Notes under the pieces: model-generated | Database searches by the model: none | The model's input: the letters and a program-made list of their open reading frames with translations, nothing else | Told to the model about the DNA's origin: nothing | Origin: CAYGBW01 sp964348185 | Lineage (GTDB): Bacteria > Desulfobacterota > BSN033 > WVXP01 | Length of the DNA stretch: 12,328 nucleotides | Reading direction: 5' to 3' | NCBI GenBank assembly: GCA_964348185.1 | Contig: CAYGBW010000175.1 | Location: 1 to 12,328 of the forward strand | Program-made: the position numbers and the translations under genes | Part shown: positions 6,345 through 12,328 of the stretch, piece by piece | How positions within the stretch are numbered: position 1 is the first letter of the stretch | Layout of the letters: each line of letters opens with the position of its first letter

Positions 6345-7220
6345 TTACTCGATGTTTTGGATCTGCTCCCTGACCTTTTCGAGTTCCCCTTTGATCTCAA
6401 CGACTGCTCGAGATATGGTCCCGTCATTGGCCTTGGAACTGATCGTATTCGCCTCTCGATGGACCTCCTGGAGCAGAAACTCGAGCTTTCTCCCCATGGG
6501 TTCCTCAGAATCGATCAGCTCCTCGAGATAGGCCAGATGACTTTCCATCCGGACCGTTTCTTCCGCTATGTCGCTCCTTTCTGCGAAAAAGGCCACCTCC
6601 TGGTTAAACCGCTGGGGATCTAAGTCCATTCCCTCCAACAGGTTCTGGAGGCGTTGGGCCAACCTGCGACGATAGTCCTCCAACACCAGGGGGACCCGTG
6701 CCTTGATCTGTTCAAGAGAATTCCGAATGGTGCGAAATCTCCTCCTTACATCCTCGGCAAGGCCCTGGCCCTCATGCCTTCTCATCTCCTTTAAGGCGTC
6801 TAGAGACCGTTCCAGGATTTCCGTGATTTCATCCCAGTGAAGCTCTGCCTCTGCTTCCTCTTCCACGGGAACGATGATGTCCTTCGCCTGTGCAATCATG
6901 CCGATGTCAATCTCTCCTCTGAGCTTCAGGCTGGCTTTCAGAGTCTGGAGTGCTTCAACGTACTGACGGGCCAATTCCAAGTCTGGCTCAAGGCGAAATG
7001 CATTCCTATCTCCAGGGCCGAGTCTGACGGACATTTCGATTCGCCCTCGGGAAAACCGTGATTTGATCAATTCCTTTATGCGACCTTCCAGGGTATTGAG
7101 TTTCCGGGGCAGTCTCACGGTAATATCACAGAATCGGTGATTCACCGATCGTACCTCCACCGAAAGGCTGCCCAATGGGCTGGCCCCCTCTGCCTTCCCA
7201 TATCCTGTCATGCTCTCCAA
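6345..7220 (-). CDS. yicC: YicC/YloC-family endoribonuclease
   Basis: YicC proteins are conserved cytoplasmic proteins linked to stationary-phase growth and, in later work, to endoribonuclease activity and small-RNA decay. The 291-residue protein has the family start SMTGYGKAEG (3-12), then VEVRSVNHRFCDITVRLPRK (21-40) and SRGRIEMSVRL (57-67). The C-terminal DUF1732 part holds NQEVAFFAERSDIAEE (206-221), HLAYLEELIDSEEPMGRKLE (228-247) and FLLQEVHREANTISSKAND (248-266), and ends EKVREQIQNIE. The start is read as TTG at 7220: GGGGGAGG lies at a good distance upstream, and the family usually has two or three residues before SMTGYG. An ATG at 7211 is the alternative, but its spacing to that ribosome-binding site is about 15 bases. 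Its position upstream of remA-gmk-rpoZ matches yloC in Bacillus. Confidence 0.93.
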   Translation of the reverse strand: MESMTGYGKAEGASPLGSLSVEVRSVNHRFCDITVRLPRKLNTLEGRIKELIKSRFSRGRIEMSVRLGPGDRNAFRLEPDLELARQYVEALQTLKASLKLRGEIDIGMIAQAKDIIVPVEEEAEAELHWDEITEILERSLDALKEMRRHEGQGLAEDVRRRFRTIRNSLEQIKARVPLVLEDYRRRLAQRLQNLLEGMDLDPQRFNQEVAFFAERSDIAEETVRMESHLAYLEELIDSEEPMGRKLEFLLQEVHREANTISSKANDGTISRAVVEIKGELEKVREQIQNIE

Positions 7221-7347
7221 AACGATCCTCCCCCGGCAAACTGAGGGTTGCCCTCCTTGGAATCCCCCCTAAAGGCGGGACTGGAATGGTGCAAGGATGG
7301 GGTTCCCACAACCTTCGCGCCCCCGAATGCGTAATGCTTGACCCTTG

Positions 7348-7412
7348 ATGTGGGATTGTGAATGACCGTTAGTTCCCCAATCGTTCATAATAGAAAACAA
7401 TGATTCCCACAT
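7348..7412. repeat. 8-base inverted repeat in the DUF4416-yicC gap
   Basis: ATGTGGGA (7348-7355) and TCCCACAT (7405-7412) are perfect inverted copies about 50 bases apart. They lie in the 212-base gap between DUF4416 and yicC, which otherwise holds no recognisable gene. The arms could be an operator pair or a long-loop stem, or chance. There is no T-run for an intrinsic terminator. A TATTAT box (7387-7392, minus) lies between the arms without a matching -35. Confidence 0.3.
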
Positions 7413-7432
7413 ACCTTGAAGATTCCGAGGCG

Positions 7433-7981
7433 TTAGATCAAAGGGTTCTCCCCGGCCCCCTCCCTCAGTTGGGCCAGATAGGTCTTTCGTATGGCATTGA
7501 AAATCTCGATCAGCTCGGCCTGCCTATAATCGGGATAGGTCCATTCCAGGGATCGATAGCTTCCCCTGTGGTAGATGAGAGTCAGGTCAGCGTATATTCC
7601 GTCTCCAAGATAAGGCCGATGAGCATAGGCCTTAGTGGTCGCCAGAATCATGTGTTCTCCACAGACGTACCCCGGGTCGATATCGACCTGCCGTTTTGCC
7701 TGTTCCCCGTATTTCTGCTCTATCCCATTGGTCTGAAGCTTTACAGATGGGAGGGCGTCTCGAGCCATGAGTCTGCGAAACGCTATGATCCTCCGCTTTA
7801 AGTCTGTTCCTAATTCGGGGGCATAGTAGTCGGTAAAGTCAAAATCCATGCATGGGCTTACAAAATCCGTGTCCCCATAGCACAACCGAAGATCTTCGAA
7901 AACCTTGGGCAACACGGTCTCAGAAGCCATGATCAAGCTCATTATCAATTTAACCGGTTTCGGTGCCCTGGGTTGTCCCAT
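7433..7981 (-). CDS. DUF4416 family protein, function unknown
   Basis: The 182-residue soluble protein matches DUF4416, as I recall it, along its length. It opens with PKPVKLIMSLIMAS (8-20), where the family has a PVKLF-type first strand. FDFTDYYAPELGTDLKRRII (47-66) follows, then KLQTNGIEQ (81-89), VDIDPGYVCGEHMILATTKA (99-118), YAHRPYLGDGIYADLTLIYH (119-138) and WTYPDYR (147-153). The concentration of conserved D, Y, H and K residues suggests a binding or catalytic pocket, but no reaction is known to me and none is proposed. No signal peptide or membrane segment is seen. The ATG at 7981 has AGGG six bases upstream. It follows tlyA by 41 bases and precedes yicC by 212, at the junction of two otherwise conserved gene blocks. 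Confidence 0.85.
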   Translation of the reverse strand: MGQPRAPKPVKLIMSLIMASETVLPKVFEDLRLCYGDTDFVSPCMDFDFTDYYAPELGTDLKRRIIAFRRLMARDALPSVKLQTNGIEQKYGEQAKRQVDIDPGYVCGEHMILATTKAYAHRPYLGDGIYADLTLIYHRGSYRSLEWTYPDYRQAELIEIFNAIRKTYLAQLREGAGENPLI

Positions 7982-8022
7982 AGCAAACCCTGACTCCGGT
8001 GAGGGTTATCTGCCAGCAGAAT

Positions 8023-8763
8023 CTAACCGGTCTTCACCAAATGGATAAAAAACTCTCTGTTCCCTTTTGCCCCCCGTATGGGGGATTCCATAACCCCTCT
8101 GACCCGCAGCCCGATTTCCTCTGCCAGATGCTCGATTTCTTGTACCGCCCTCATCTGTTTCTCAGGATCCCGGACGATCCCGCCTTTCCCAACCTCTCCT
8201 TTTCCCACCTCGAATTGTGGTTTGACGAGAATCACAATATCGCCGTCATCCGTTATTGCCTCACACAGGCGGAAAAGGAACTTATCTACCGATATGAAAG
8301 ACGTGTCAACCACGATCAGGTCCAGGGTTTGTCCGATTTCACGTAATTCAAGATACCGAATATTCCTCCGTTCCAAGTTGACCACCCGGGGATCCCGTCG
8401 CAACTTCCAGGCTAGCTGCCCGTACCCGACATCGACGGCAAAGACCTTCGACGCTCCCCCCTGGAGCAGACAGTCCGTAAACCCACCCGTCGAGGCTCCG
8501 ACGTCGAGAGCACTCTTTCCTCTCGGGTCAATTCCGAAGACCTTCAGGGCTTTCTCTAGTTTCAGACCTCCGCGACTCACAAAGGGGCAATCCTCTCCCT
8601 TAAGGCGAACATCCGCATTAGTCCGGACCTGAGTTCCCGGCTTTTCGACACGACTTTCATCCACCAGCACTTTTCCGGCCATGATGAGAGCTTTGGCTCT
8701 CTGCCGAGTTGACGCCACCCCGCGTTCCACCAAAAGTCTGTCCAGTCGCTCCCTGGGTTTCAT
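8023..8763 (-). CDS. tlyA: TlyA-family 16S/23S rRNA (cytidine-2'-O)-methyltransferase
   Basis: TlyA proteins use S-adenosylmethionine to 2'-O-methylate cytidines in rRNA; in mycobacteria this modification confers capreomycin sensitivity. The 246-residue length is typical. The N-terminal S4 RNA-binding domain is RLDRLLVERGVASTRQRAKA (6-25) with GKVLVD (30-35). An FtsJ-like methyltransferase domain follows, with the linker motif FVSRGGLKLEKAL (61-73), the SAM loop ALDVGASTGGFTDCLL (85-100), VVDTSFIS (151-158), LVKPQFEVGKGEVGKGGIV (179-197) and GNREFF (234-239). Lys68, Asp153, Lys181 and Glu237 fall at the positions expected for the catalytic tetrad. Its ATG overlaps the dxs stop as ATGA, a sign of translational coupling. 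The dxs-tlyA order is shared with Bacillus. Confidence 0.94.
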   Translation of the reverse strand: MKPRERLDRLLVERGVASTRQRAKALIMAGKVLVDESRVEKPGTQVRTNADVRLKGEDCPFVSRGGLKLEKALKVFGIDPRGKSALDVGASTGGFTDCLLQGGASKVFAVDVGYGQLAWKLRRDPRVVNLERRNIRYLELREIGQTLDLIVVDTSFISVDKFLFRLCEAITDDGDIVILVKPQFEVGKGEVGKGGIVRDPEKQMRAVQEIEHLAEEIGLRVRGVMESPIRGAKGNREFFIHLVKTG

Positions 8764-10697
8764 GGAGAGATCTCTTTCAAATCCAAAACAGGCGCTTTGT
8801 TTCTCAGCCGACCCTTCCCCTTCATCCAGTCCGTCACGGCGTTGAGAATGCCCTGGCTGTCGATTCCGTACGCCTGGCGAAGCTGACCTTGGGATCCGTG
8901 TTCCACAAAGACATCCGGAATGCCAAGGCGTCTCACCTCTACAGAATGGAGCCCTCTTGTCTGCAAAAGCTCAAGCACAGCACTTCCGAATCCCCCATCC
9001 AGGACGTTCTCTTCCACGGTGATTAGCCTTCCGGCTTCCTCACTGAATCGGCAGATGAGTTCACCATCGAGAGGCTTTACAAACCGCGCGTTCAAGACGG
9101 CTGCATGGATTCCCCACTCAGCCAGCATTTCTGCCGCCTCCAGACTTGGAATAACCGTCGATCCCACGGCCAATATAACAACATCCCCTCCCTCCCTCAG
9201 GATTTCACCCCGGCCAATTTCGAGATTCCTCAGCCGACGGTCCAAGGGAACCCCATACCCCCTGCCTCGAGGATATCGAAATGCAACCGGGGATTCTGTC
9301 CTTGAAGCCGTTTCGATCATGTGCTGGAGCTCGTTCTCGTCTTTTGGGGCCATCACCACAATGTTGGGAATATGACGCAGATAGGAGAAGTCAAAAACCC
9401 CGTGGTGGGTCGGCCCATCCTCTCCCACGATCCCTCCTCGATCGAGTGCAAATACAACGGGCAGATTCTGCAGGCAGACATCATGGACAATCTGATCATA
9501 GGCCCTCTGAAGAAAGGTGGAATAGATGGCCACGAAGGGTCTAAGACCCTCCACAGCGAGGCCCGCCGCAAAAGTCACTGCATGCTGCTCAGCAATGCCA
9601 ATGTCGTAGAAGCGATTCGGGAACTTTTTGGAGAACCCTTCAAGTCCCGTTCCACTCGGCATGGCCGCCGTGATCGCGACAATCCGCTCATCCCTCCTTG
9701 CAATCCGGCAGAGGGTAGTTCCGAAAACATCCGTGTAAGCCTTGGCCCCTCCCTCACGCCTCGTCGTCTTTCCACTCTTGACCTCAAAGGCTCCCACCCC
9801 ATGGTAACAAGCCGGATCATGTTCGGCAGGGCTGTATCCCTTTCCCTTTGTTGTGACGACATGGACCAGGATCGGTCCATGCATCTCCCTGACGTTCTTA
9901 AAGGTTTCAATGAGGTGGTCCAAATGGTGACCCTCAATGGGTCCCACGTACTTGAAACCGAGTTCCTCAAACAGAATCCCGGGAGTCAGAAACCCCTTGA
10001 AGAATTCTTCAGCCTGCTTGGCCCATCGGTAGACCGAACGGCCGATTCCCGGAAGGGTCTGAAGAAAGGATTTCATCTCATTGCGGAATCGGTTGACGAA
10101 CTGGCCCGTCATCACGCGACTGAGATAGGATGAGAGGGCTCCCACATTGGGAGAAATGGACATCTCGTTGTCGTTCAAAACCACAATCAGGTCCCTGTCG
10201 AGTATGCCCGCTTGGTTCATCCCCTCGAATGCAAGGCCCGCTGTCATGGACCCATCGCCTATGATGGCGATGACCTTGGCCTTCTCGCCCTTAAGGGATT
10301 TGGCCTCGGCAATACCGAGCGCCGAAGAGATCGAGGTTCCGGCATGACCCGTGCCAAAGGCGTCACACACGCTCTCTTCTCTTCTGGGAAATCCGCTCAG
10401 TCCTCCCAACTGACGGATGGTCCGAAACGCTTCACGCCTCCCCGTCAGAATCTTGTGAGCATAGCACTGGTGCCCCACATCCCATACCAGGCTGTCCTTT
10501 GTTAGATCGAAGGCCCTATGAAGGGAGATAGTCAACTCAACGACCCCTAGATTGGAGGCGAGATGTCCTCCACACCGAGAGATCACAGAGATAATCTCGT
10601 TACGAATCTCTTCTGCCAATCTGGGCAGGTCGTCTCTGCTCAGCGCCTTCAGATCATCGAATCCATGAATCTGATCTAGTAGGGTTCCCACGGACAA
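8760..10697 (-). CDS. dxs: 1-deoxy-D-xylulose-5-phosphate synthase
   Basis: DXS condenses pyruvate and glyceraldehyde 3-phosphate to DXP with release of CO2. It is the first and flux-setting step of the MEP isoprenoid pathway, and DXP also feeds thiamine and pyridoxal synthesis. The 645-residue transketolase-like protein has GGHLASNLGVVEL (43-55, His45), VWDVGHQCYAHKILTGR (71-87), the TPP motif from GDGSMTAG (147-154) to LNDNEMSISPN (174-184), GPIEGHHL (252-259), IGIAEQHAV (366-374, catalytic Glu370) and DRGGIVGEDGPTHHG (419-433). The start is read as TTG at 10697 because GGGGAGGAG stands seven bases upstream; a GTG two codons later is possible. A 307-base hairpin-rich gap separates it from ispA, so it may have separate control. 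Confidence 0.97.
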   Translation of the reverse strand: MSVGTLLDQIHGFDDLKALSRDDLPRLAEEIRNEIISVISRCGGHLASNLGVVELTISLHRAFDLTKDSLVWDVGHQCYAHKILTGRREAFRTIRQLGGLSGFPRREESVCDAFGTGHAGTSISSALGIAEAKSLKGEKAKVIAIIGDGSMTAGLAFEGMNQAGILDRDLIVVLNDNEMSISPNVGALSSYLSRVMTGQFVNRFRNEMKSFLQTLPGIGRSVYRWAKQAEEFFKGFLTPGILFEELGFKYVGPIEGHHLDHLIETFKNVREMHGPILVHVVTTKGKGYSPAEHDPACYHGVGAFEVKSGKTTRREGGAKAYTDVFGTTLCRIARRDERIVAITAAMPSGTGLEGFSKKFPNRFYDIGIAEQHAVTFAAGLAVEGLRPFVAIYSTFLQRAYDQIVHDVCLQNLPVVFALDRGGIVGEDGPTHHGVFDFSYLRHIPNIVVMAPKDENELQHMIETASRTESPVAFRYPRGRGYGVPLDRRLRNLEIGRGEILREGGDVVILAVGSTVIPSLEAAEMLAEWGIHAAVLNARFVKPLDGELICRFSEEAGRLITVEENVLDGGFGSAVLELLQTRGLHSVEVRRLGIPDVFVEHGSQGQLRQAYGIDSQGILNAVTDWMKGKGRLRNKAPVLDLKEISP

Positions 10698-11004
10698 GAC
10701 CTATCTCCTCCCCTCCGCCACGGCTCTCTCAGATTGCCTACAGCATATCCAGTTTAAAAGGTCTTTCCACAACTCTCTTTTTCGGTCCCTTATAAAGTCA
10801 TCGTCATGTTGGAAGGATGCCTTAACGAGTCGGAGATAGAGTCATGGTGGATGTTTTTCTGGCTCTGAGCCCCTCATCTATAGTCTCCCAGCGGCCTCAA
10901 CCGTCCCCGGGTGTAGACCCTCCCGCTGCGCCCAAAGAATGGGAACGGGTGTCGAAGATCGACGGTTTCACGGTCCCTGAGTTCACATATCGCGCAATCC
11001 AAGA
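10698..11004. other. Hairpin-rich 307-base gap between ispA and dxs
   Basis: I see no gene here. The part next to ispA (10861-10967) holds several perfect short inverted repeats: GACGGTT (10961-10967) with AACCGTC (10899-10905); nested between them CCCG (10922-10925) with CGGG (10946-10949), and CCCA (10931-10934) with TGGG (10940-10943); GTCGA/TCGAC around AGA (10951-10963); and GGCT/AGCC around CTG (10861-10871). In the minus-strand transcript this could be a structured dxs leader, a processing site or a small RNA. It does not match the TPP riboswitch conserved sequences. There is no terminator-type T-run, and no convincing -35/-10 pair before dxs. Confidence 0.4.
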
Positions 11005-11895
11005 CTATGAGGCTCGTCGAAGCAGGTAGCTGGCAATCTCTTGCAGGGGCTCCCCTCGCTCCTGGAAGATGGTGAGACAGGCAACCGCCTCTCTCACAAG
11101 GTTCTCAGCGAGACGCTTAGACTCTCCAATGCCCACAACATCTGGGTAGGTCGCCTTCTTCCTGGCCTCGTCGCTTCCCACATCCTTCCCGAGTGTCGCG
11201 GGTTCTCCAACCACATCCAGAATGTCGTCCACGATCTGAAACGCCAGACCAATCCTTTCGCCGTAGCGGGTGATGGCTTCCAGTTCCTCCGAAGAGCTCC
11301 CTCCCAGTCTTGCTCCTGCTCTTAGAGAGGCCACGATGAGTGCTCCTGTCTTGTGGGTGTGGATGTACGCAACCTTGGGAAGATCCACATTCTGGCCTTC
11401 CGATTCCATGTCCACGACCTGCCCCCCCACCATACCGCGGAACCCTGCCGCCAGAGAGATCTCATCGATAACTCCCAGGGCCAACTCCGGATCGATCTCA
11501 TGATCCAAGGCGCCACGACTCATGTGTTTGAACGCCTCCGTCAACAGCGCATCCCCCGTCAGAATGGCCAAGGCCTCACCAAATACCCTATGCACAGTGG
11601 GTTTACCCCTTCGAAAATCATCATTATCCATGGCGGGGAGATCGTCATGGATGAGGGAGTACGCATGGATCAATTCCAGAGCACAGGCAAAGGGAAGAAT
11701 CGCCTCCCCCTGCCCGTCAACAGCCTCGAAAGCCGCCATTGCCAAAACAGGCCGAATCCGCTTCCCTTCTCCGAGGACGCTATAACGCATGGCCTTGGAA
11801 AGCCTCTGGGGATAGTCCGTTTCGGGGGGCAGGATCTCCATCAGCGCATCATCTATCCGTTTCTTCCTGTCCCGGAGGTAGACGTGAATGTCCAA
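11005..11895 (-). CDS. ispA: Polyprenyl (farnesyl/geranyl-type) diphosphate synthase
   Basis: This enzyme joins isopentenyl and allylic diphosphates to give geranyl/farnesyl diphosphate for quinones and undecaprenyl carrier. The 296-residue protein (MDIHVYLRDRKK start) has GKRIRP (44-49), the first Asp-rich motif DDLPAMDNDDFRRG (84-97) with the two-residue insertion of bacterial farnesyl-type enzymes, HKTGALI (181-187), GLAFQIVDDILD (216-227) and GKDVGSDEARKKATYP (236-251). HAYSLIHDD before the first motif resembles E. coli IspA, favouring a C15 product, although C10-C20 cannot be excluded. Two consecutive TTG codons (11898, 11895) can start it. The second is chosen because AGGAG is five bases from it but only two from the first, and homologues begin MD. 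It follows xseB by ten bases or so. Confidence 0.94.
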   Translation of the reverse strand: MDIHVYLRDRKKRIDDALMEILPPETDYPQRLSKAMRYSVLGEGKRIRPVLAMAAFEAVDGQGEAILPFACALELIHAYSLIHDDLPAMDNDDFRRGKPTVHRVFGEALAILTGDALLTEAFKHMSRGALDHEIDPELALGVIDEISLAAGFRGMVGGQVVDMESEGQNVDLPKVAYIHTHKTGALIVASLRAGARLGGSSSEELEAITRYGERIGLAFQIVDDILDVVGEPATLGKDVGSDEARKKATYPDVVGIGESKRLAENLVREAVACLTIFQERGEPLQEIASYLLRRAS

Positions 11896-11908
11896 CAACG
11901 CTCCTGAA

Positions 11909-12154
11909 TTAAGGGTCTTCCTCTCTTCCTTCTTCAGGCTCGAAAGGATGGGGTTTGAGGACGCCCTCTTTGTTTCTCAGAAGGATCTCGACCTTTCTCT
12001 CGGCTTCGTCGAGTTTCTCGCTGCAGGAATGGGAGAGGCGAATCCCTTCCTCAAACAACTTCAGAGATTCTTCCAGATCGAGGTCTCCTCCCTCGAGTTT
12101 AGAAACGATCCCTTCCAAACGGCTCAAGGCCTCTTCGAACTTCTCTTCTGCCAT
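11909..12154 (-). CDS. xseB: Exodeoxyribonuclease VII small subunit
   Basis: XseB binds XseA to form exonuclease VII, which degrades single-stranded DNA to oligonucleotides in repair. The 81-residue protein has the family pattern FEEALSRLEGIVSKLEGGDL (6-25), DLEESLKLFEEGIRLSHSC (26-44) and LDEAERKVEIL (48-58), ending in an acidic tail. It is two helices with no enzymatic motif of its own. The ATG at 12154 is conserved in position; the upstream AAAGAGAGAG is a poor ribosome-binding site. It is the first gene after a strong promoter, and xseA is not within the 174 bases upstream. The xseB-ispA-dxs-tlyA order is shared with Bacillus. Confidence 0.93.
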   Translation of the reverse strand: MAEEKFEEALSRLEGIVSKLEGGDLDLEESLKLFEEGIRLSHSCSEKLDEAERKVEILLRNKEGVLKPHPFEPEEGREEDP

Positions 12155-12193
12155 AGGCTCTCTCTTTCATGCCATTGCGGCCACAGCGCTTGT

Positions 12194-12221
12194 ATTATAC
12201 CGCATTTCCCCGAACGGTCAA
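12194..12221 (-). promoter_or_regulatory. Sigma-70 promoter of the xseB-ispA-dxs-tlyA run
   Basis: The minus strand has TTGACC (12216-12221, five of six to consensus), a 16-base spacer and a perfect TATAAT (12194-12199). Transcription would start near 12187, leaving a 5' leader of about 33 bases before the xseB ATG. This is the best promoter match in the window and marks the head of the operon. Upstream of it are a GC-rich hairpin (CCCC/GGGG, 12240-12260) and an eight-base T run (minus strand, 12271-12278). Confidence 0.7.
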
Positions 12222-12328
12222 CCCAAGATCCGCCGATCCCTCCCCCCCGCAGGGGACCATTCCGGCGAAAAAAAACATCGCCTTGCAGGTTCTCCACGCT
12301 TTCATCGCAACCCTTCATGGGGGTCAGG

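Noticed and set aside
9321..10133. 270-residue plus-strand open frame opposite dxs
   Set aside because: Shadow of dxs; no domain recognised and no plausible ribosome-binding site.
10698..11004. TPP riboswitch upstream of dxs
   Set aside because: The region has hairpins, but the conserved TPP-box sequences are not present in the right order.
12240..12285. Intrinsic terminator of an upstream gene (CCCC/GGGG hairpin and a run of eight T)
   Set aside because: On the minus strand the T-run comes before the GC-rich hairpin, and the T-run itself is only a loop between GGCGA and TCGCC, so the order is wrong.
12124..12318. 64-residue minus-strand frame overlapping xseB and its promoter
   Set aside because: It crosses the strong -35/-10 pair and enters xseB in another frame; glycine/arginine-rich random-looking sequence.
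1..12328. CRISPR array, insertion sequence, tRNA or phage genes
   Set aside because: No long regularly spaced repeats, transposase or integrase motifs, or tRNA-like folds were seen; the 7-base repeats are far too short to be CRISPR.

Overview
The window reads as a chromosomal housekeeping region from a Gram-negative, probably anaerobic bacterium of the former Deltaproteobacteria (Desulfobacterota, Syntrophobacter/Desulfobacterales-like). This is inferred from protein style and gene content: a DUF4416 protein, a RemA/DUF370 protein, a HEAT protein with an N-terminal domain common in that group, a short-type IlvD lacking the cysteine typical of [2Fe-2S] enzymes, and degenerate 7-base repeats in the gaps. 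Base composition is even, moderately GC-rich by eye. I see no transposase, integrase, phage gene, tRNA, rRNA or CRISPR array.

Right to left on the minus strand lies one co-directional run of nine genes. A near-consensus sigma-70 promoter at 12194-12221 precedes xseB (exonuclease VII small subunit), ispA (prenyl diphosphate synthase), dxs (DXP synthase) and tlyA (S4-domain rRNA 2'-O-methyltransferase). A DUF4416 gene of unknown function follows. Next come yicC (endoribonuclease family), remA (DUF370), gmk (guanylate kinase) and rpoZ (RNA polymerase omega). xseB-ispA-dxs-tlyA and yicC-remA-gmk-rpoZ are both gene orders known from Bacillus; here they lie next to each other with DUF4416 at the junction. 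dxs makes the MEP-pathway entry metabolite and ispA condenses the C5 products, so the first block supplies isoprenoids (quinones, undecaprenyl carrier). The second block joins RNA turnover, a DNA-binding architectural regulator, GMP to GDP conversion and an RNA polymerase subunit.

From the left, 140-2422 (minus) encodes a 760-residue HEAT-repeat protein of unknown role. It is divergent from ilvD (2914-4575, plus; dihydroxy-acid dehydratase of branched-chain amino acid synthesis), with a 491-base gap that holds a possible sigma-54 site for the HEAT gene. ilvD and rpoZ converge on a 273-base gap with 7-base-period repeats that form an imperfect inverted repeat.

No clearly novel system is present. 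The points most worth a second look are the DUF4416 gene at the block junction, the HEAT protein with its possible sigma-54 promoter, the heptad repeats confined to intergenic gaps, the hairpin-rich 307-base gap before dxs, and UUG starts on three genes of the run.
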